Below are positions 24,601 through 32,511 of a stretch of DNA of 64,000 nt, in pieces. This DNA comes from Xenopus tropicalis. Lineage: Eukaryota > Chordata > Amphibia > Anura > Pipidae. Under the pieces are notes generated by a model. That model was not told where the DNA came from, made no database searches, and was given only the letters and a program-made list of their open reading frames with translations. The translations under genes and the position numbers were made by a program. The stretch spans positions 144,747,039 through 144,811,038 of the forward strand of contig NC_030679.2 of assembly GCF_000004195.4 (NCBI RefSeq), given 5' to 3'. How positions within the stretch are numbered: position 1 is the first letter of the stretch; every line of letters begins with the position of its first letter.

Positions 24601-24693
24601 CAGGTACTGCCTCACCTGACACCTCAGCTCGTAACTGAAATTGACCAGATTCTCGGCAACAAACCAAACGTAAAGAAGGATTCCCGAGCGTGA
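3599..24693 (+). CDS. kcnab3: Kv channel beta-3 subunit (aldo-keto reductase fold), 13 exons, N-terminus missing
   Basis: The 13 exons join in one frame to 327 residues ending at TGA 24691-24693. All 12 introns are GT-AG. Kv-beta subunits are cytoplasmic NADPH-binding aldo-keto reductases that bind the T1 domain of Kv1 channels and alter gating and trafficking. Counting the first full residue (Asn) as 1, a constant offset of 40 to Kv-beta2 numbering places the catalytic residues at Asp45, Tyr50, Lys78 and Asn118. NADPH contacts fall at Ser148/Arg149, Gln174, Trp203, Lys214, Arg224, Ser285, Gln289, Glu292 and Asn293; all are present. Segments such as TVAYEHG, KAERTLG-like [32 protein letters not shown] and LLGVSS fit my memory of human KCNAB3 better than KCNAB1/2. 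The N-terminal exon (ending before NLGKSG) was not found upstream. Intron 7 is 7.8 kb because of a minisatellite. Exons: 3599-3642, 4176-4213, 5731-5810, 5959-6003, 6148-6192, 7232-7275, 7618-7704, 15499-15584, 20340-20460, 21236-21330, 22102-22222, 22305-22393, 24604-24693. Confidence 0.95.
3655..4015. mobile_element. Old diverged MITE remnant in kcnab3 intron 1
   Basis: The stretch shares wording with the TTAA-type MITE family at 4699, 25490 and 41216: ACATGGGCAGATTGG, GGCCCGAACATTGGGCAGG and CCAAACGAGCG. It is heavily diverged and its ends are not clear. Confidence 0.45.
4176..4213 (+). CDS. kcnab3: kcnab3 visible exon 2 (residues 15-27)
   Basis: A 38-bp exon lies between CCCCCACAG and GTAAGAG. 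It encodes [13 protein letters not shown], with the first Gly split across the junction. The GSQISDE form, rather than the GGQITDE of Kv-beta2, supports KCNAB3. Confidence 0.92.
4310..5645. repeat. Purine-rich, low-complexity intron 2 sequence interrupted by a MITE
   Basis: Both flanks of the MITE at 4699-5068 are strongly G+A-rich on the + strand, with loosely recurring GGATTGAGATTG, GGAATGGTA and GGAATGATA words. No clean period was found; it may be a decayed minisatellite. Confidence 0.45.
4699..5068. mobile_element. TTAA-type MITE copy A
   Basis: It starts TTAAGGTGCCCATACATG and includes CTTGGGGAGGTCGCC, GGTTTGGCCCTGGGGCC-like and CAGATATTGGTCGGACAGG blocks. The same blocks occur at 25490-26075, 28593-28796 and 41216-41593. 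The 3' end near 5068 is approximate. Confidence 0.65.
5731..5810 (+). CDS. kcnab3: kcnab3 visible exon 3 (residues 28-54)
   Basis: An 80-bp exon lies between CCCCTGTAG and GTAAGGG. It carries the AKR signature [12 protein letters not shown], with catalytic Asp45 and Tyr50 (Kv-beta2 Asp85 and Tyr90). It ends in phase 2 inside the Arg54 codon. Confidence 0.95.
5959..6003 (+). CDS. kcnab3: kcnab3 visible exon 4 (residues 54-69)
   Basis: A 45-bp exon lies between TCATTACAG and GTGAGTT and encodes [16 protein letters not shown]. Both ends are in phase 2. The introns on either side are short (148 and 144 bp). Confidence 0.93.
6148..6192 (+). CDS. kcnab3: kcnab3 visible exon 5 (residues 69-84)
   Basis: A 45-bp exon lies between TCCAACAG and GTAAGTAA and encodes [15 protein letters not shown] plus a split Gln. 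It supplies the active-site Lys78 (Kv-beta2 Lys118). Confidence 0.94.
6193..7231. other. kcnab3 intron 5, nothing recognised
   Basis: Ordinary intron sequence of 1,039 bp. No gene, RNA or clear repeat was seen. Confidence 0.4.
7232..7275 (+). CDS. kcnab3: kcnab3 visible exon 6 (residues 84-99)
   Basis: A 44-bp exon lies between TATTCCCAG and GTGATG and encodes [15 protein letters not shown] plus a split Gly. This block is nearly invariant in Kv-beta proteins. The donor GTGATG is the weakest of the set. Confidence 0.93.
7618..7704 (+). CDS. kcnab3: kcnab3 visible exon 7 (residues 99-128)
   Basis: An 87-bp exon lies between TTTCCCAG and GTGAGG. It contains [20 protein letters not shown], with active-site Asn118 (Kv-beta2 Asn158). 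Its donor opens the 7.8-kb intron that holds the 40-bp minisatellite. Confidence 0.95.
8410..15470. repeat. 7-kb minisatellite of a 40-bp unit, about 176 copies, in kcnab3 intron 7
   Basis: The + strand unit runs GATAGATAGCC, then GGGCCTCCCCTCTCTCTG, then TATATACAGGG. Variants are few: T/C in CCTCCCC/CCCCCCC, A/G in ACAGGGG/ACGGGGG, a GGATGGATAACC form confined to 12480-14780, and rare 39-bp units. The first two units (8410-8450) are short and diverged. The array ends inside the polypyrimidine tract of kcnab3 exon 8. The - strand has no stop codon in any register, giving meaningless open frames of up to 2405 codons. Confidence 0.98.
15499..15584 (+). CDS. kcnab3: kcnab3 visible exon 8 (residues 128-156)
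   Basis: An 86-bp exon lies between CTCGTTACAG and GTAATTATG and encodes [20 protein letters not shown] followed by SRWSAMEIM. It contains the NADPH contacts Ser148 and Arg149. The minisatellite ends within about 30 bp of its acceptor, so the polypyrimidine tract directly continues the last repeat unit. Confidence 0.95.
15585..16603. other. kcnab3 intron 8, first kilobase
   Basis: No gene or clear repeat was recognised. A short G run occurs near 16171. Confidence 0.4.
16604..17214. repeat. 47-bp tandem repeat, 13 copies
   Basis: The unit contains CCTGCCATCTTGAATTCTCC and ACCTAACCTCTTCCTTTGAT. There are thirteen almost identical head-to-tail units in kcnab3 intron 8. Confidence 0.95.
17944..18290. 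repeat. 23-bp tandem repeat, about 15 copies
   Basis: The unit is CCTTTCCAGCC plus TTCTGCCCGCCC. The strand is extremely pyrimidine-rich. Small variants read GCTTGCC and GCCTGCA. It lies in kcnab3 intron 8. Confidence 0.95.
18557..18955. repeat. About 166-bp tandem repeat, 2.4 copies
   Basis: Blocks beginning GGGCCCCAGTGA start at 18557, 18724 and 18889. Each carries CATACTTTGTGGTGCAGCC followed by AATCACAGGAGAC, so a CCAAT pentamer recurs. Confidence 0.85.
18956..19548. other. kcnab3 intron 8, unassigned
   Basis: Nothing recognisable lies between the 166-bp repeat and the hAT MITE. Confidence 0.35.
19557..19836. mobile_element. hAT-type MITE with 8-bp target-site duplication
   Basis: Terminal inverted repeats TAGTGATGAGCGAA and TTTCACCCATCACTA bound a 280-bp AT-rich element. 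The 8-bp direct repeat CTAGTGAA flanks it at 19549-19556 and 19837-19844. An 8-bp duplication with TAGTG-type termini points to the hAT superfamily. Confidence 0.88.
19845..21235. other. kcnab3 intron 8 end and intron 9 (around exon 9)
   Basis: Apart from exon 9, this is AT-rich intron sequence with poly-T and poly-A runs. Nothing else was recognised. Confidence 0.35.
20340..20460 (+). CDS. kcnab3: kcnab3 visible exon 9 (residues 157-197)
   Basis: A 121-bp exon lies between ATTCTGCAG and GTGAGTGA. It encodes [20 protein letters not shown] and continues to LPELYHKI. It contains the cofactor-contacting Gln174. Confidence 0.95.
21236..21330 (+). CDS. kcnab3: kcnab3 visible exon 10 (residues 197-228)
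   Basis: A 95-bp exon lies between TTATGTAG and GTAAGGC. It encodes [20 protein letters not shown], then a variable loop and SRASFK. The WSPLACG motif is typical of Kv-beta, and Trp203, Lys214 and Arg224 are cofactor contacts. Confidence 0.95.
21541..21860. repeat. Duplicated interspersed-repeat fragment in intron 10
   Basis: Two related blocks (about 21545-21665 and 21745-21855) share AAGGGGC(A/G)GATACAGGAAC, AATCC(A/G)GGATT-like words, GTCCTGAATCCGAATGCTA and CTTTTTGTCAC(A/G)GTAAC. The wording GGATGCACCAAATCCAGGAT suggests a hAT-like element, but no termini were resolved. Confidence 0.5.
22102..22222 (+). CDS. kcnab3: kcnab3 visible exon 11 (residues 229-269)
   Basis: A 121-bp exon lies between TGCACCCAG and GTAAGAG. 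It encodes [20 protein letters not shown] and continues to [10 protein letters not shown]. The CTVAQLAI wording is KCNAB3-like. The next intron is only 82 bp. Confidence 0.94.
22305..22393 (+). CDS. kcnab3: kcnab3 visible exon 12 (residues 269-298)
   Basis: An 89-bp exon lies between CCCTTCCAG and GTGAGTT. It encodes [20 protein letters not shown] followed by [10 protein letters not shown]. Ser285, Gln289, Glu292 and Asn293 bind the NADPH adenine and phosphate end in the family. Confidence 0.95.
22420..22964. repeat. 20-bp tandem repeat, about 27 copies, beside the exon 12 donor
   Basis: The exact 20-bp unit is ATATCCTATCCACCCATCAG, varying mainly at one base (AGATAT, AGTTAT, AGGTAT). It begins 27 bp after the kcnab3 exon 12 donor (22394). 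Confidence 0.97.
23148..23600. mobile_element. Palindromic MITE-like repeat with tandem 3' copies
   Basis: 23148-23315 forms a long imperfect hairpin: ACCATAAAAGGACCAATTT on the left pairs with AAATTTGGTCCTTTTATGGT on the right, centred near GCGCAAATTTGCGC. The right half is repeated to about 23600 (blocks near 23270, 23385 and 23505), each with TTGGTCCTTTTATGG and GGAATATTCTTAAGAACCAC. Confidence 0.75.
23845..24520. repeat. Degenerate tandem repeat of ACATTCTAACCATTCT-like words
   Basis: Loosely periodic copies of ACACATTCTTACAATCCTAT and CTAACCATTCTATCCCACA fill the end of kcnab3 intron 12. The unit is about 45-50 bp, with much divergence toward the right. Confidence 0.7.
24604..24693 (+). 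CDS. kcnab3: kcnab3 terminal coding exon (residues 299-327, stop)
   Basis: The terminal exon follows CTACATACAG and encodes [20 protein letters not shown] followed by PNVKKDSRA and TGA. The LTPQ and LGNKP elements resemble KCNAB3. The KKDSRA end recalls the KKDYRS end of beta-1 and beta-2. Confidence 0.94.
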   Translation, partial: VLPHLTPQLVTEIDQILGNKPNVKKDSRA

Positions 24694-25489
24694 GAGCCTT
24701 CTCTCCACACTTTGGAACCTCGACACGTCTCATTGGGGATGGGACAAATCACGCTAGCCTGGTGCATGGTCCCCCCTCTGGCAGTGCTGAGAGAGCGGGA
24801 GGAGTAACTTTACCAGCAATAAGGGGGAAAATCTATTCCCTGCTTATCACTACGGGGTCACACATGCATTATATCATGTCCCCCTGCAGAGGGAGAGGCA
24901 TAAGTCAAGATGGCCTGGGTCACACTATAGGGGAGGGGCTTTTAGCTCCATACTAGTAAGGGGAAGAGTAGACTCATGGCTTCCTTCTATCTGCACTACC
25001 CTGCAGAGCTAGGGACAGACTCATGATGGCCTTTTATCTCAAGGAGTGGGTCAGATTCACATCTTCCTTTTAGGTACAAGTATTCTTCCGTTAAGGGCAA
25101 GGAGTCCACGTGCCATAGTTTCTTTACGTTCCTAGCCCGCCTACAGCGACTGTAGCTTAAAGGTGACCTATTTTACTCCATTGCGTATCAATAACATCTC
25201 TTTAGAACACAGCTTTTTGTCGCCGCTAATTCTGCATGTTCTGAAAACATGAAGCCAGAATCTCTTTGTTTGGATTAAAAGCTAATATGCCTGTGAACCA
25301 AACCTGGAATAACCAACTATAAATGCAACTGACTGATGAACCGTGTCAGCGTTTTATTTGCACTGGGGTTGGGGCATGAAAACATTGAGGCATAAGTTGC
25401 GTTCCAGTGGGGCAAAGTACCTGTGAAATGTGTGGTATCTACTGTAGGTTGTCCAAGCACATTATCTAGATCAGGGTCCTCAACCGTTC
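24694..25489 (+). other. kcnab3 3' UTR / 3' flank
   Basis: About 800 bp of unique-looking sequence lies between the stop codon and the first 3' MITE. It holds the possible ATTAAA signal and no other gene that I can see. Confidence 0.5.
25274..25279 (+). terminator. Possible kcnab3 poly(A) signal (ATTAAA)
   Basis: ATTAAA lies 581 bp past the stop in otherwise unassigned 3' flank (24694-25489). No AATAAA was seen between the stop and the MITE at 25490. This is a positional guess only. Confidence 0.3.
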
Positions 25490-26075
25490 TTAAGGTGGCC
25501 ATACATGGGCCAATCTGGCCTAAAATCAGCCAGATCTGAATCGGCCAGGTTTGATTTCTCTGTCAACAAGCTGTTGCGGTTCCAGAACCGATATTGTCCC
25601 AGGGCCAAACGACCGAATTAGGTGGGGATAGTGGGAGAAGATCTGCCCGGTTGGTGACCTCGCCAAGTGAGCGGATCTTACCATGGACCGAGTTAGGTGG
25701 GGATATTGGGAGAAGATCTGCTCGGTTGGTGACCTCGCCAAGTGAGCAAATCTTACCGTGGACTGAATTAGGTGGGGATATTGGGAGAAGATCTGCTCGA
25801 TTAGTGACCTCGCCAAGCAAGTGGATCTTACCATAGACCAAATTAGGTGAAGATATTGGGAGAAGATCTGCTCGCTTGGTGACCTCGCCAAGCAAGTGGA
25901 TCTTACCATAGACCAAATTAGGTGGAGATATTGGGAGAAGATCTGCTCGCTTGGTGACCTCGCCAAGCGAGCAGATCTTACCATGGGCCAAATTAGGTTG
26001 GGATATTGGGAGAAGATCTGCTCGCTTGGTGACCTTGCCAAGCGAGTGGATCTTACCTTGTATGGCCACCTTTAC
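25490..26075. mobile_element. TTAA-type MITE copy B with internally amplified hairpin unit
   Basis: Termini TTAAGGTGGCCATACA and TGTATGGCCACCTTTA are inverted repeats. Between 25611 and 26055 a unit of 74-75 bp is tandemly repeated about six times. Each unit holds a hairpin; in the fifth unit the arms 25939-25954 and 25963-25978 are a perfect 16-bp match around an 8-nt loop. Confidence 0.85.
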
Positions 26076-26564
26076 AAGTGATCCACATTCAAGTATAAAG
26101 GGAGTTGAGGAGCAGCACAATCGTGACAAATGTTTCAGGGGTGCCAAAAAAGGGCTATTATTGACTATTTGGTAGCCCCTATGGGGACTGGCAGCCTACA
26201 GGGGATTCTGGCAGTACAACTGGTTTTTATGCAACCAAAACTTGCCCCCAAGTCAGGAATTCAAAAATAAGCACCTGCTTTGAGGCCACTGGGAGCAACA
26301 TCCAAGGGGTTGGGGAGCAACATGTTGCCCCTGGGTTGGGGATCACTGGTCTAGACCATGTAACCCTAGTTTGATTATGCTCCTGCTTGATTCATGGGCG
26401 ACGTAAAACAGATAATGAAAGCAATGGAATCCACTAGATCTTTGAAGGAGGTTCAGACTGGAAGGTCTATCTAGAGGGTTGATCTATCAAAGGCCGAGAT
26501 TAAAATGTTAATGGTTTTTTATGAACAAAATCAAGTGATTGTTATAAGGCCCTATGCAGTAACA

Positions 26565-27470
26565 TAGAATGGAACCAGTAACGTAACTAGGGCCCTGATG
26601 AAGGACGTGCAACCAGACTCCCCACTCCTCCCTGGATGTGCGCTTTATCTCTTCGGGAAGATGTGATGCGGCCTCTGGCAGGCCACTATGGGGCATCCCC
26701 TGCACACCTGGTAGTTATGCCCCTTAACACTCTGGAGTCTGGACGGTCCCCGTGCAGTGCATTATAACTATGAACAGGAACTAGAGTCGCCACCTTTGAT
26801 CAGCAGAACGTCCAGACAGGGTGGTACAAGTGAGGTCGGGGGCAGAGATTGATGATGTTTTGGGCAGGGTGGTGATGTCAAAGGGCACATATATAATGTA
26901 CAGGTGAGTAGTACAAGATTCTGTATAAATGATGCCGGTGAGCCACAGAGGTATCTGCCCCTGCTAAAGGCTAAGCCTTCAACAGAGTCCACTCCAGGAA
27001 GTCCTCTTCTGGTTATACAGTAGAACATCACAATGGCTTTTGGCCAACTACAGATCACCAAGTTGGACACATTATAAAGTTATAGTGGGTTGGGATTGAT
27101 TTTCTCTTCCTCATCATCATTGGTTAGTTGGGAGGAGCTACTAGTTCTAGTTCTGCCCACTGAAGGCACAACAAAGCTGTTGTTTGGAAGTTCAGGTGTA
27201 TTATAAGGGATAGTGTGCCCCTTACGGCAATTAGGAGTCGTAAGGAGTCCTGTGACCATATAAAGGCACTGTGTGCCGGTGGCACTGCACATGCTCAGTG
27301 GGCTCCAGTAACATAACTAGGATCTCCTGGTCCCTGGTGCAGAACGTGCAACTGGGCCCCCCAATCCTCCCCAGATTTGTGTTTTCTCTATTCCAAAAGA
27401 TGTAATGCGCTTTCGGTGGGCCACTAGGGGGCAATCTTACCCTCTGCGCCCCCAGTAGTTATGCCCATGG
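26565..27470. repeat. Pair of related dispersed repeat copies
   Basis: About 26575-26725 and 27305-27465 share a block order: CCAGTAAC(G/A)TAACTAGG, AACGTGCAAC-like, CCTCCC(C/T)-type, GATGT(A/G)ATGCG, GGGCCACTA and TAGTTATGCCC. They are copies of one interspersed family; the class was not determined. The surrounding 26076-27558 is otherwise unassigned. Confidence 0.6.
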
Positions 27471-27558
27471 TGGGCTCTGGACTGCTGTAGACTTAGGGGT
27501 CATGGGAAATGATCGAACCAATCAGAATGTGAGGTCACATCTATCACAGAGCTAACTG

Positions 27559-28029
27559 TTAAAGGGGCGGTTCACCTTCAGGTATGTTTAGTATGTTATA
27601 GAATGGCCTATTCTCAGCAACTTTTCAATTGGTCTCATTTTGTATAGTTTTTTTTTAATTATTTGCCTTCCTCTTCTGACTCTTTCCAGTTTTCAAATGG
27701 GGGTCACTGACCCCGGCAACAGCTGAATCATTGTTCCCCTGTGAGGCTCCAGTTTTATATTGATCGTTACTATTTATCAATTATCCTTCTGCCTTGGCCA
27801 TCCTCTATTAATAGACCTTTCTCTCTTTCAAAAACCCCTGCCTGGTTGCTAGGTTAAACTGGACCCTAGCAACCAGATTCCAAACTGAGAGAGCTGCTGA
27901 ACATATGCTAAATAAATAATAAAAAAAGAAGACCAATTGCCTCAGGAAAGCACTCTGGGGGGGGGGGGCATCTTTGGATTTCCCCTGCTAAAGGGCTGTA
28001 ATGAGGCATAGGAGACGGTTCCGCTTTAA
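27559..28029. mobile_element. T2/Kolobok-like MITE with TTAA ends
   Basis: It starts TTAAAGGGGCGGTTCACCTT and ends CGGTTCCGCTTTAA. TTAAAG-type inverted ends with TTAA duplications are typical of the Xenopus T2/Kolobok MITE group. The interior includes GGTTGCTAGGTTAAACTGG and CCCTAGCAACCAG. Confidence 0.75.
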
Positions 28030-28592
28030 AGGGAAAGTGATACTGTGCTCAAAGCCAATGATGTTTTTATTTCTCACTCACGCGCTGAGTCACAATGTTA
28101 TTCCCGCGGGCCATCGAGAGCTGATCCCGGCATATTTCAGCGATGTGTAATGGCCGGATGCCCGACCACATGACTCAGGGCTTTTCAGAATAAAAACAAA
28201 CATATGAGCCGACTCATTAACCCTTTATATCTAAGTCTGTTTGAGTGGCGCTTCTGTTAATGAAGATCTGGATGTGCTCGTTACGCAGTGGCGTAAATAC
28301 GGGCCGGTTCCGCCGTACGGTTCTGTTCTTTCCTGTCAGCGCTGAGCGCCATTGTGTGTGTGTGGGTGGCAAGGCCAAGTGCTGAGGTCGCCATTTTATT
28401 TTGTGTCTGTAGTTACCCTATTGGCCTTGGTGGGTACAAGTAGGGTTGCCACCTCTGCCAGCGATTGTCACTGGGCATGGGGCGGGGCGTGACATTACGG
28501 GGTTGGGAAAGAGGCGGGGCCATGGCATCACTGGGTGGGGCTATGATGCGGCAATCAACGATTGGCTGATTGCTGCATCAATCTTAGTCCTT

Positions 28593-28796
28593 AAGGTGCC
28601 CATACACCTTAAGATCCGTTCGCTTGGCACCGACTTTGCCTATGCCCGCCCTAAATTCCCCCGATATCGCCCACCCATAGATGGGGATATCGGGAGAAGA
28701 TCCGCTCCCGCCAAGCGAGCAGATCTTAAGGTGTATGGGGACCTTAATGGACCGATATCGGCAGCTAGAATCGCACTGTGTATGGGGACCTTTAGG
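28593..28796. mobile_element. TTAA-type MITE copy C nested in the hAT-like element
   Basis: It begins TTAAGGTGCCCATACACC and ends GTGTATGGGGACCTTTA. Internal words CGTTCGCTTGG and CCAAGCGAGCAGATCT match copy B. Confidence 0.7.
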
Positions 28797-29053
28797 GCCA
28801 CCATCAGGGGGGCACAGGGGGGACAGTCCTCCCGGGCCCGGGCAATTTGAACTTTAAAAGGTACCCAGCCGTGTTACGGTTTTCTTAGTAGCTCAGGCCC
28901 CCTTAAATCAATTCCAGGCCCTGTCATTGGTGGTCAGCGGGTACTCCTATTGGTCGCTGGAGGAGGCGGGGAAGGATTCGGGGGGAGCAGGAGGAAGCAG
29001 TAGGGAAGCAGTGGGGAGTGGGCCATAGTAAGAGGACACTGGGGGAGGACCAC

Positions 29054-29668
29054 CAATGTTTTAGGGGGCCCTGGGCTGGCTAGCAATGTTTTAGGGGGCC
29101 CTGGGTGGCTAGCAATGTTTTAGGGGGCCCTAGGATGGCTAGCAATGTTTTAGGGGGCCCTGGGCTGGCTAGCAATGTTTTAGGGGGCCCTGGGCTGGCT
29201 AGCAATGTTTTAGGGGGCCCTGGGCTGGCTAGCAATGTTTTAGGGGGCCCTGGGATGGCTAGCAATGTTTTAGGGGGCCCTGGGATGGCTAGCAATGTTT
29301 TAGGGGGCCCTGGGATGGCTAGCAATGTTTTAGGGGGCCCTGGGATGGCTAGCAATGTTTTAGGGGGCCCTGGGCTGGCTAGCAATGTTTTAGGGGGCCC
29401 TGGGCTGGCTAGCAATGTTTTAGGGGGCCCTGGGCTGGCTAGCAATGTTTTAGGGGGCCCTGGTATGGCTAGCAATGTTTTAGGGGGCCCTGGGATGGCT
29501 AGCAATGTTTTAGGGGGCCCTGGGATGGCTAGCAATGTTTTAGGGGGCCCTGGGATGGCTAGCAATGTTTTCGGGGGCCCTGGGATGGCTAGCAATGTTT
29601 TAGGGGGCCCTGGGCTGGCTAGCGATGTTTTAGGGGGCCCTGGGCTGGCTAGCAATGTTTTAGGGGGT
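29054..29668. repeat. 30-bp tandem repeat, about 20 copies
   Basis: The unit is TTAGGGGGCCCTGGG(A/C) plus TGGCTAGCAATGTT. The unit is a multiple of three, so both strands stay open for about 200 codons; these are not genes. Confidence 0.95.
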
Positions 29669-29912
29669 CACTGCCCTGGCACCAATGCAAAACGTAACCC
29701 CTGGCCACCAATGCTTTAGGGGGCCCTGGCTACCAATGACTGTGTGCCCTTTGTATTGATGGGAGGGGTCACTGGGGGCGTGGGAGAAGGGGGGGCCCAG
29801 AAAATTTTGTTGTGAGGGGCCCCGTGATTTCTGATGGTGGCCCTACGGACAGCCCTTCCGAAAACCGGGCTGTCTGGGTCAAAACTGGACAAGTAACAAC
29901 CCTAGGTACAAG

Positions 29913-30564
29913 CCAGCCGTGTCCTTGCTGCCAGAGGGCACTGTATATTAAGCAAATAATGTACCCCCTGTTGTAAAATATAAGGATATTATAAGTTATC
30001 GAAGGCCACATGAACAGGTCATGGAACTCCAAGGTGGCTTCGACCCTCTTATTTTTTTAACAGGGGGTTCATTATTTATAATACAGGGAGTCATGTGACA
30101 GGAATGACATCACTAAGCTCTGTGTATAGGGATATAATTTACAGGATATTCACATATATATATAAAAATATATTGTGTATATCCAGAGCAGAAAAAAAGA
30201 CGTCTCTTTCTACTTGCTTTTAATATCCCTTTATGGTCTGGTAATGAGAATAAGCCCTGCGGGGAATTCCGGGGCGCGGCGGAAGAATGCGGGGGGGGGG
30301 GGGGGGGGGGGATACAGATGAGGGAAGGGAAAGTAAAAATGCAAAAGTTGGGGAGAAACCGTAAGGGAAAGTAACCACACGTAGGCACCGACTGGGATTC
30401 ACAATAGCCAGTTACTAATTATTTGCCCTCCTATTGCCCCTGAGAGGGGCACACGTCTCCCAGGGATATAGTAGCTGGGGCTGATAAAAGAGAATCTGCT
30501 GCCCGTGTCCCATTCCATATAGGCTGTTCCTGCCCGAACCTGCCAACTAACCCTAACGGCAGAT
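29913..30564. other. Flank with a 21-nt poly-G run
   Basis: Unassigned sequence apart from an uninterrupted run of 21 G at 30291-30311, preceded by a short GC-rich stretch. Confidence 0.6.
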
Positions 30565-31769
30565 CACAGAGAATTCTGGGTAATGCAGGAATGGGAGTAT
30601 TAGTGACCCACAGAGAATTCTGGGTAATGCAGGAATGGGAGTATTAGTGACCCACAGAGACTGCTGGGTAATGCAGGAATGGGAGTATTAGTGACCCACA
30701 GAGACTGCTGGGTAATGCAGGAATGGGAGTATTAGTGACCCACGGAGACTGCTGGGTAATGCAGGAATGGGAGTATTAGTGACCCACGGAGACTGCTGGG
30801 TAATGCAGGAATGGGAGTATTAGTGACCCACGGAGACTGCTGGGTAATGCAGGAATGGGAGTATTAGTGACCCACGGAGACTGCTGGGTAATGCAGGAAT
30901 GGGAGTATTAGTGACCCACGGAGACTGCTGGGTAATGCAGGAATGGGAGTATTAGTGACCCACGGAGACTGCTGGGTAATGCAGGAATGGGAGTATTAGT
31001 GACCCACGGAGACTGCTGGGTAATGCAGGAATGGGAGTATTAGTGACCCACGGAGACTGCTGGGTAATGCAGGAATGGGAGTATTAGTGACCCACGGAGA
31101 CTGCTGGGTAATGCAGGAATGGGAGTATTAGTGACCCACAGAGACTGCTGGGTAATGCAGGAATGGGAGTATTAGTGACCCACGGAGACTGCTGGGTAAT
31201 GCAGGAATGGGAGTATTAGTGACCCACGGAGACTGCTGGGTAATGCAGGAATGGGGGTATTAGTGACCCATGGAGACTGCTGGGTAATGCAGGAATGGGA
31301 GTATTAGTGACCCACGGAGACTGCTGGGTAATGCAGGAATGGGGGTATTAGTGACCCACGGAGACTGCTGGGTAATGCAGGAATGAGAGTATTAGTGACC
31401 CACGGAGACTGCTGGGTAATGCAGGAATGGGAGTATTAGTGACCCACGGAGACTGCTGGGTAATGCAGGAATGGGAGTATTAGTGACCCACAGAGACTGC
31501 TGGGTAATGCAGGAATGGGAGTATTAGTGACCCACGGAGACTGCTGGGTAATGCAGGAATGGGAGTATTAGTGACCCACGGAGACTGCTGGGTAATGCAG
31601 GAATGGGAGTATTAGTGACCCACGGAGACTGCTGGGTAATGCAGGAATGGGAGTATTAGTGACCCACGGAGACTGCTGGGTAATGCAGGAATGGGAGTAT
31701 TAGTGACCCACGGAGACTGCTGGGTAATGCAGGAATGAGAGTATTAGTGACCCACAGAAACTGCTGGGT
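30565..31769. repeat. 44-bp tandem repeat, about 27 copies
   Basis: The unit contains GACCCACGGAGACTGCTGGG and TAATGCAGGAATGGGAGTAT. The first two units carry GAGAATTCTGGG in place of GAGACTGCTGGG. Very homogeneous. Confidence 0.96.
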
Positions 31770-32511
31770 TCCAGTTCTGCCTCGGATACAAGGAAACTAA
31801 CTGGGAGCCAAAATAAACCCTAACGTGCCGCTTGCCCTTTATCTGACCTGGTTACTATGTATGAGTGCACATAGAAACGCCCACGTATTTCCCAGCAACT
31901 GCAGACGTGACCATTGTCAGACGGTTACGTGACTGTGTGAGTCTCCTCGGCTCAGTAGTTAAAGGGTAAGTGCTGCTGTATTGACTTTCATCTCACCCAC
32001 TTTGAACTGGCACTTTGATGTGCCACTTAGACGAGCCCGGCGGCTTACGGGAACTGGAGAGGGGAGAGGGGCGGTTACGCTGGGGTAACCTGGGCAGGTT
32101 GGATTTTTCCGTCGGATCGGGGACCGCATTGGCTTGTTGATACGGTGCCAACTGCAATGACCAACTGCAAGCGAGCTATAGCATACTAACGTGGCTGTAT
32201 GATACACAGGGGAATGGGTGGCACCCATTGTATCTTTATCAGTTCCTCTCACTGCGGCTGTGGGACATGAGTGGGACTCCCCCCGCAGGTCTATACGTGC
32301 GCTGCATGATCCCAGGCTCCGGGCTATGAGCTCAGCTGTCTGACTCACACAGGCTTTCCCTTCCCTTCCTGCCACCCTCAGGGCCCCACCTACTCTACTG
32401 CGCCAAAAGCCTGCCCCATTAACCCCACAGCTGCCAGGAACAGCAGCAATACTGTGTGAGGCACCATGGGTAACTCAACATACAGCCCTATAGAGAGAGA
32501 GTAATATGCAC
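31770..32511. other. Intergenic stretch between two arrays
   Basis: No gene was recognised. A short piece near 32110-32150 (GGACCGCATTGGCTTGTTGA) resembles the interior of the TTAA-type MITE at 41216, so it may be a remnant. Confidence 0.4.

Larger units (their letters stand above)
28441..29904. mobile_element. hAT-like non-autonomous transposon with 8-bp duplication, carrying nested repeats
   Basis: Ends TAGGGTTG at 28441 and CAACCCTA at 29904 are inverted. The 8-bp direct repeat GGTACAAG flanks them exactly (28433-28440 and 29905-29912). The interior holds a TTAA-type MITE (28593-28796) and a 30-bp minisatellite (29054-29668). No transposase frame was seen. Confidence 0.82.

Noticed and set aside
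28446..28850. Open frame of 134 codons on the + strand
   Set aside because: Lies wholly inside the hAT-like element and nested MITE; no transposase motif.
31959..32375. Open frame of 138 codons on the - strand
   Set aside because: No recognisable domain; part overlaps a MITE-like remnant; no splice or promoter signals.
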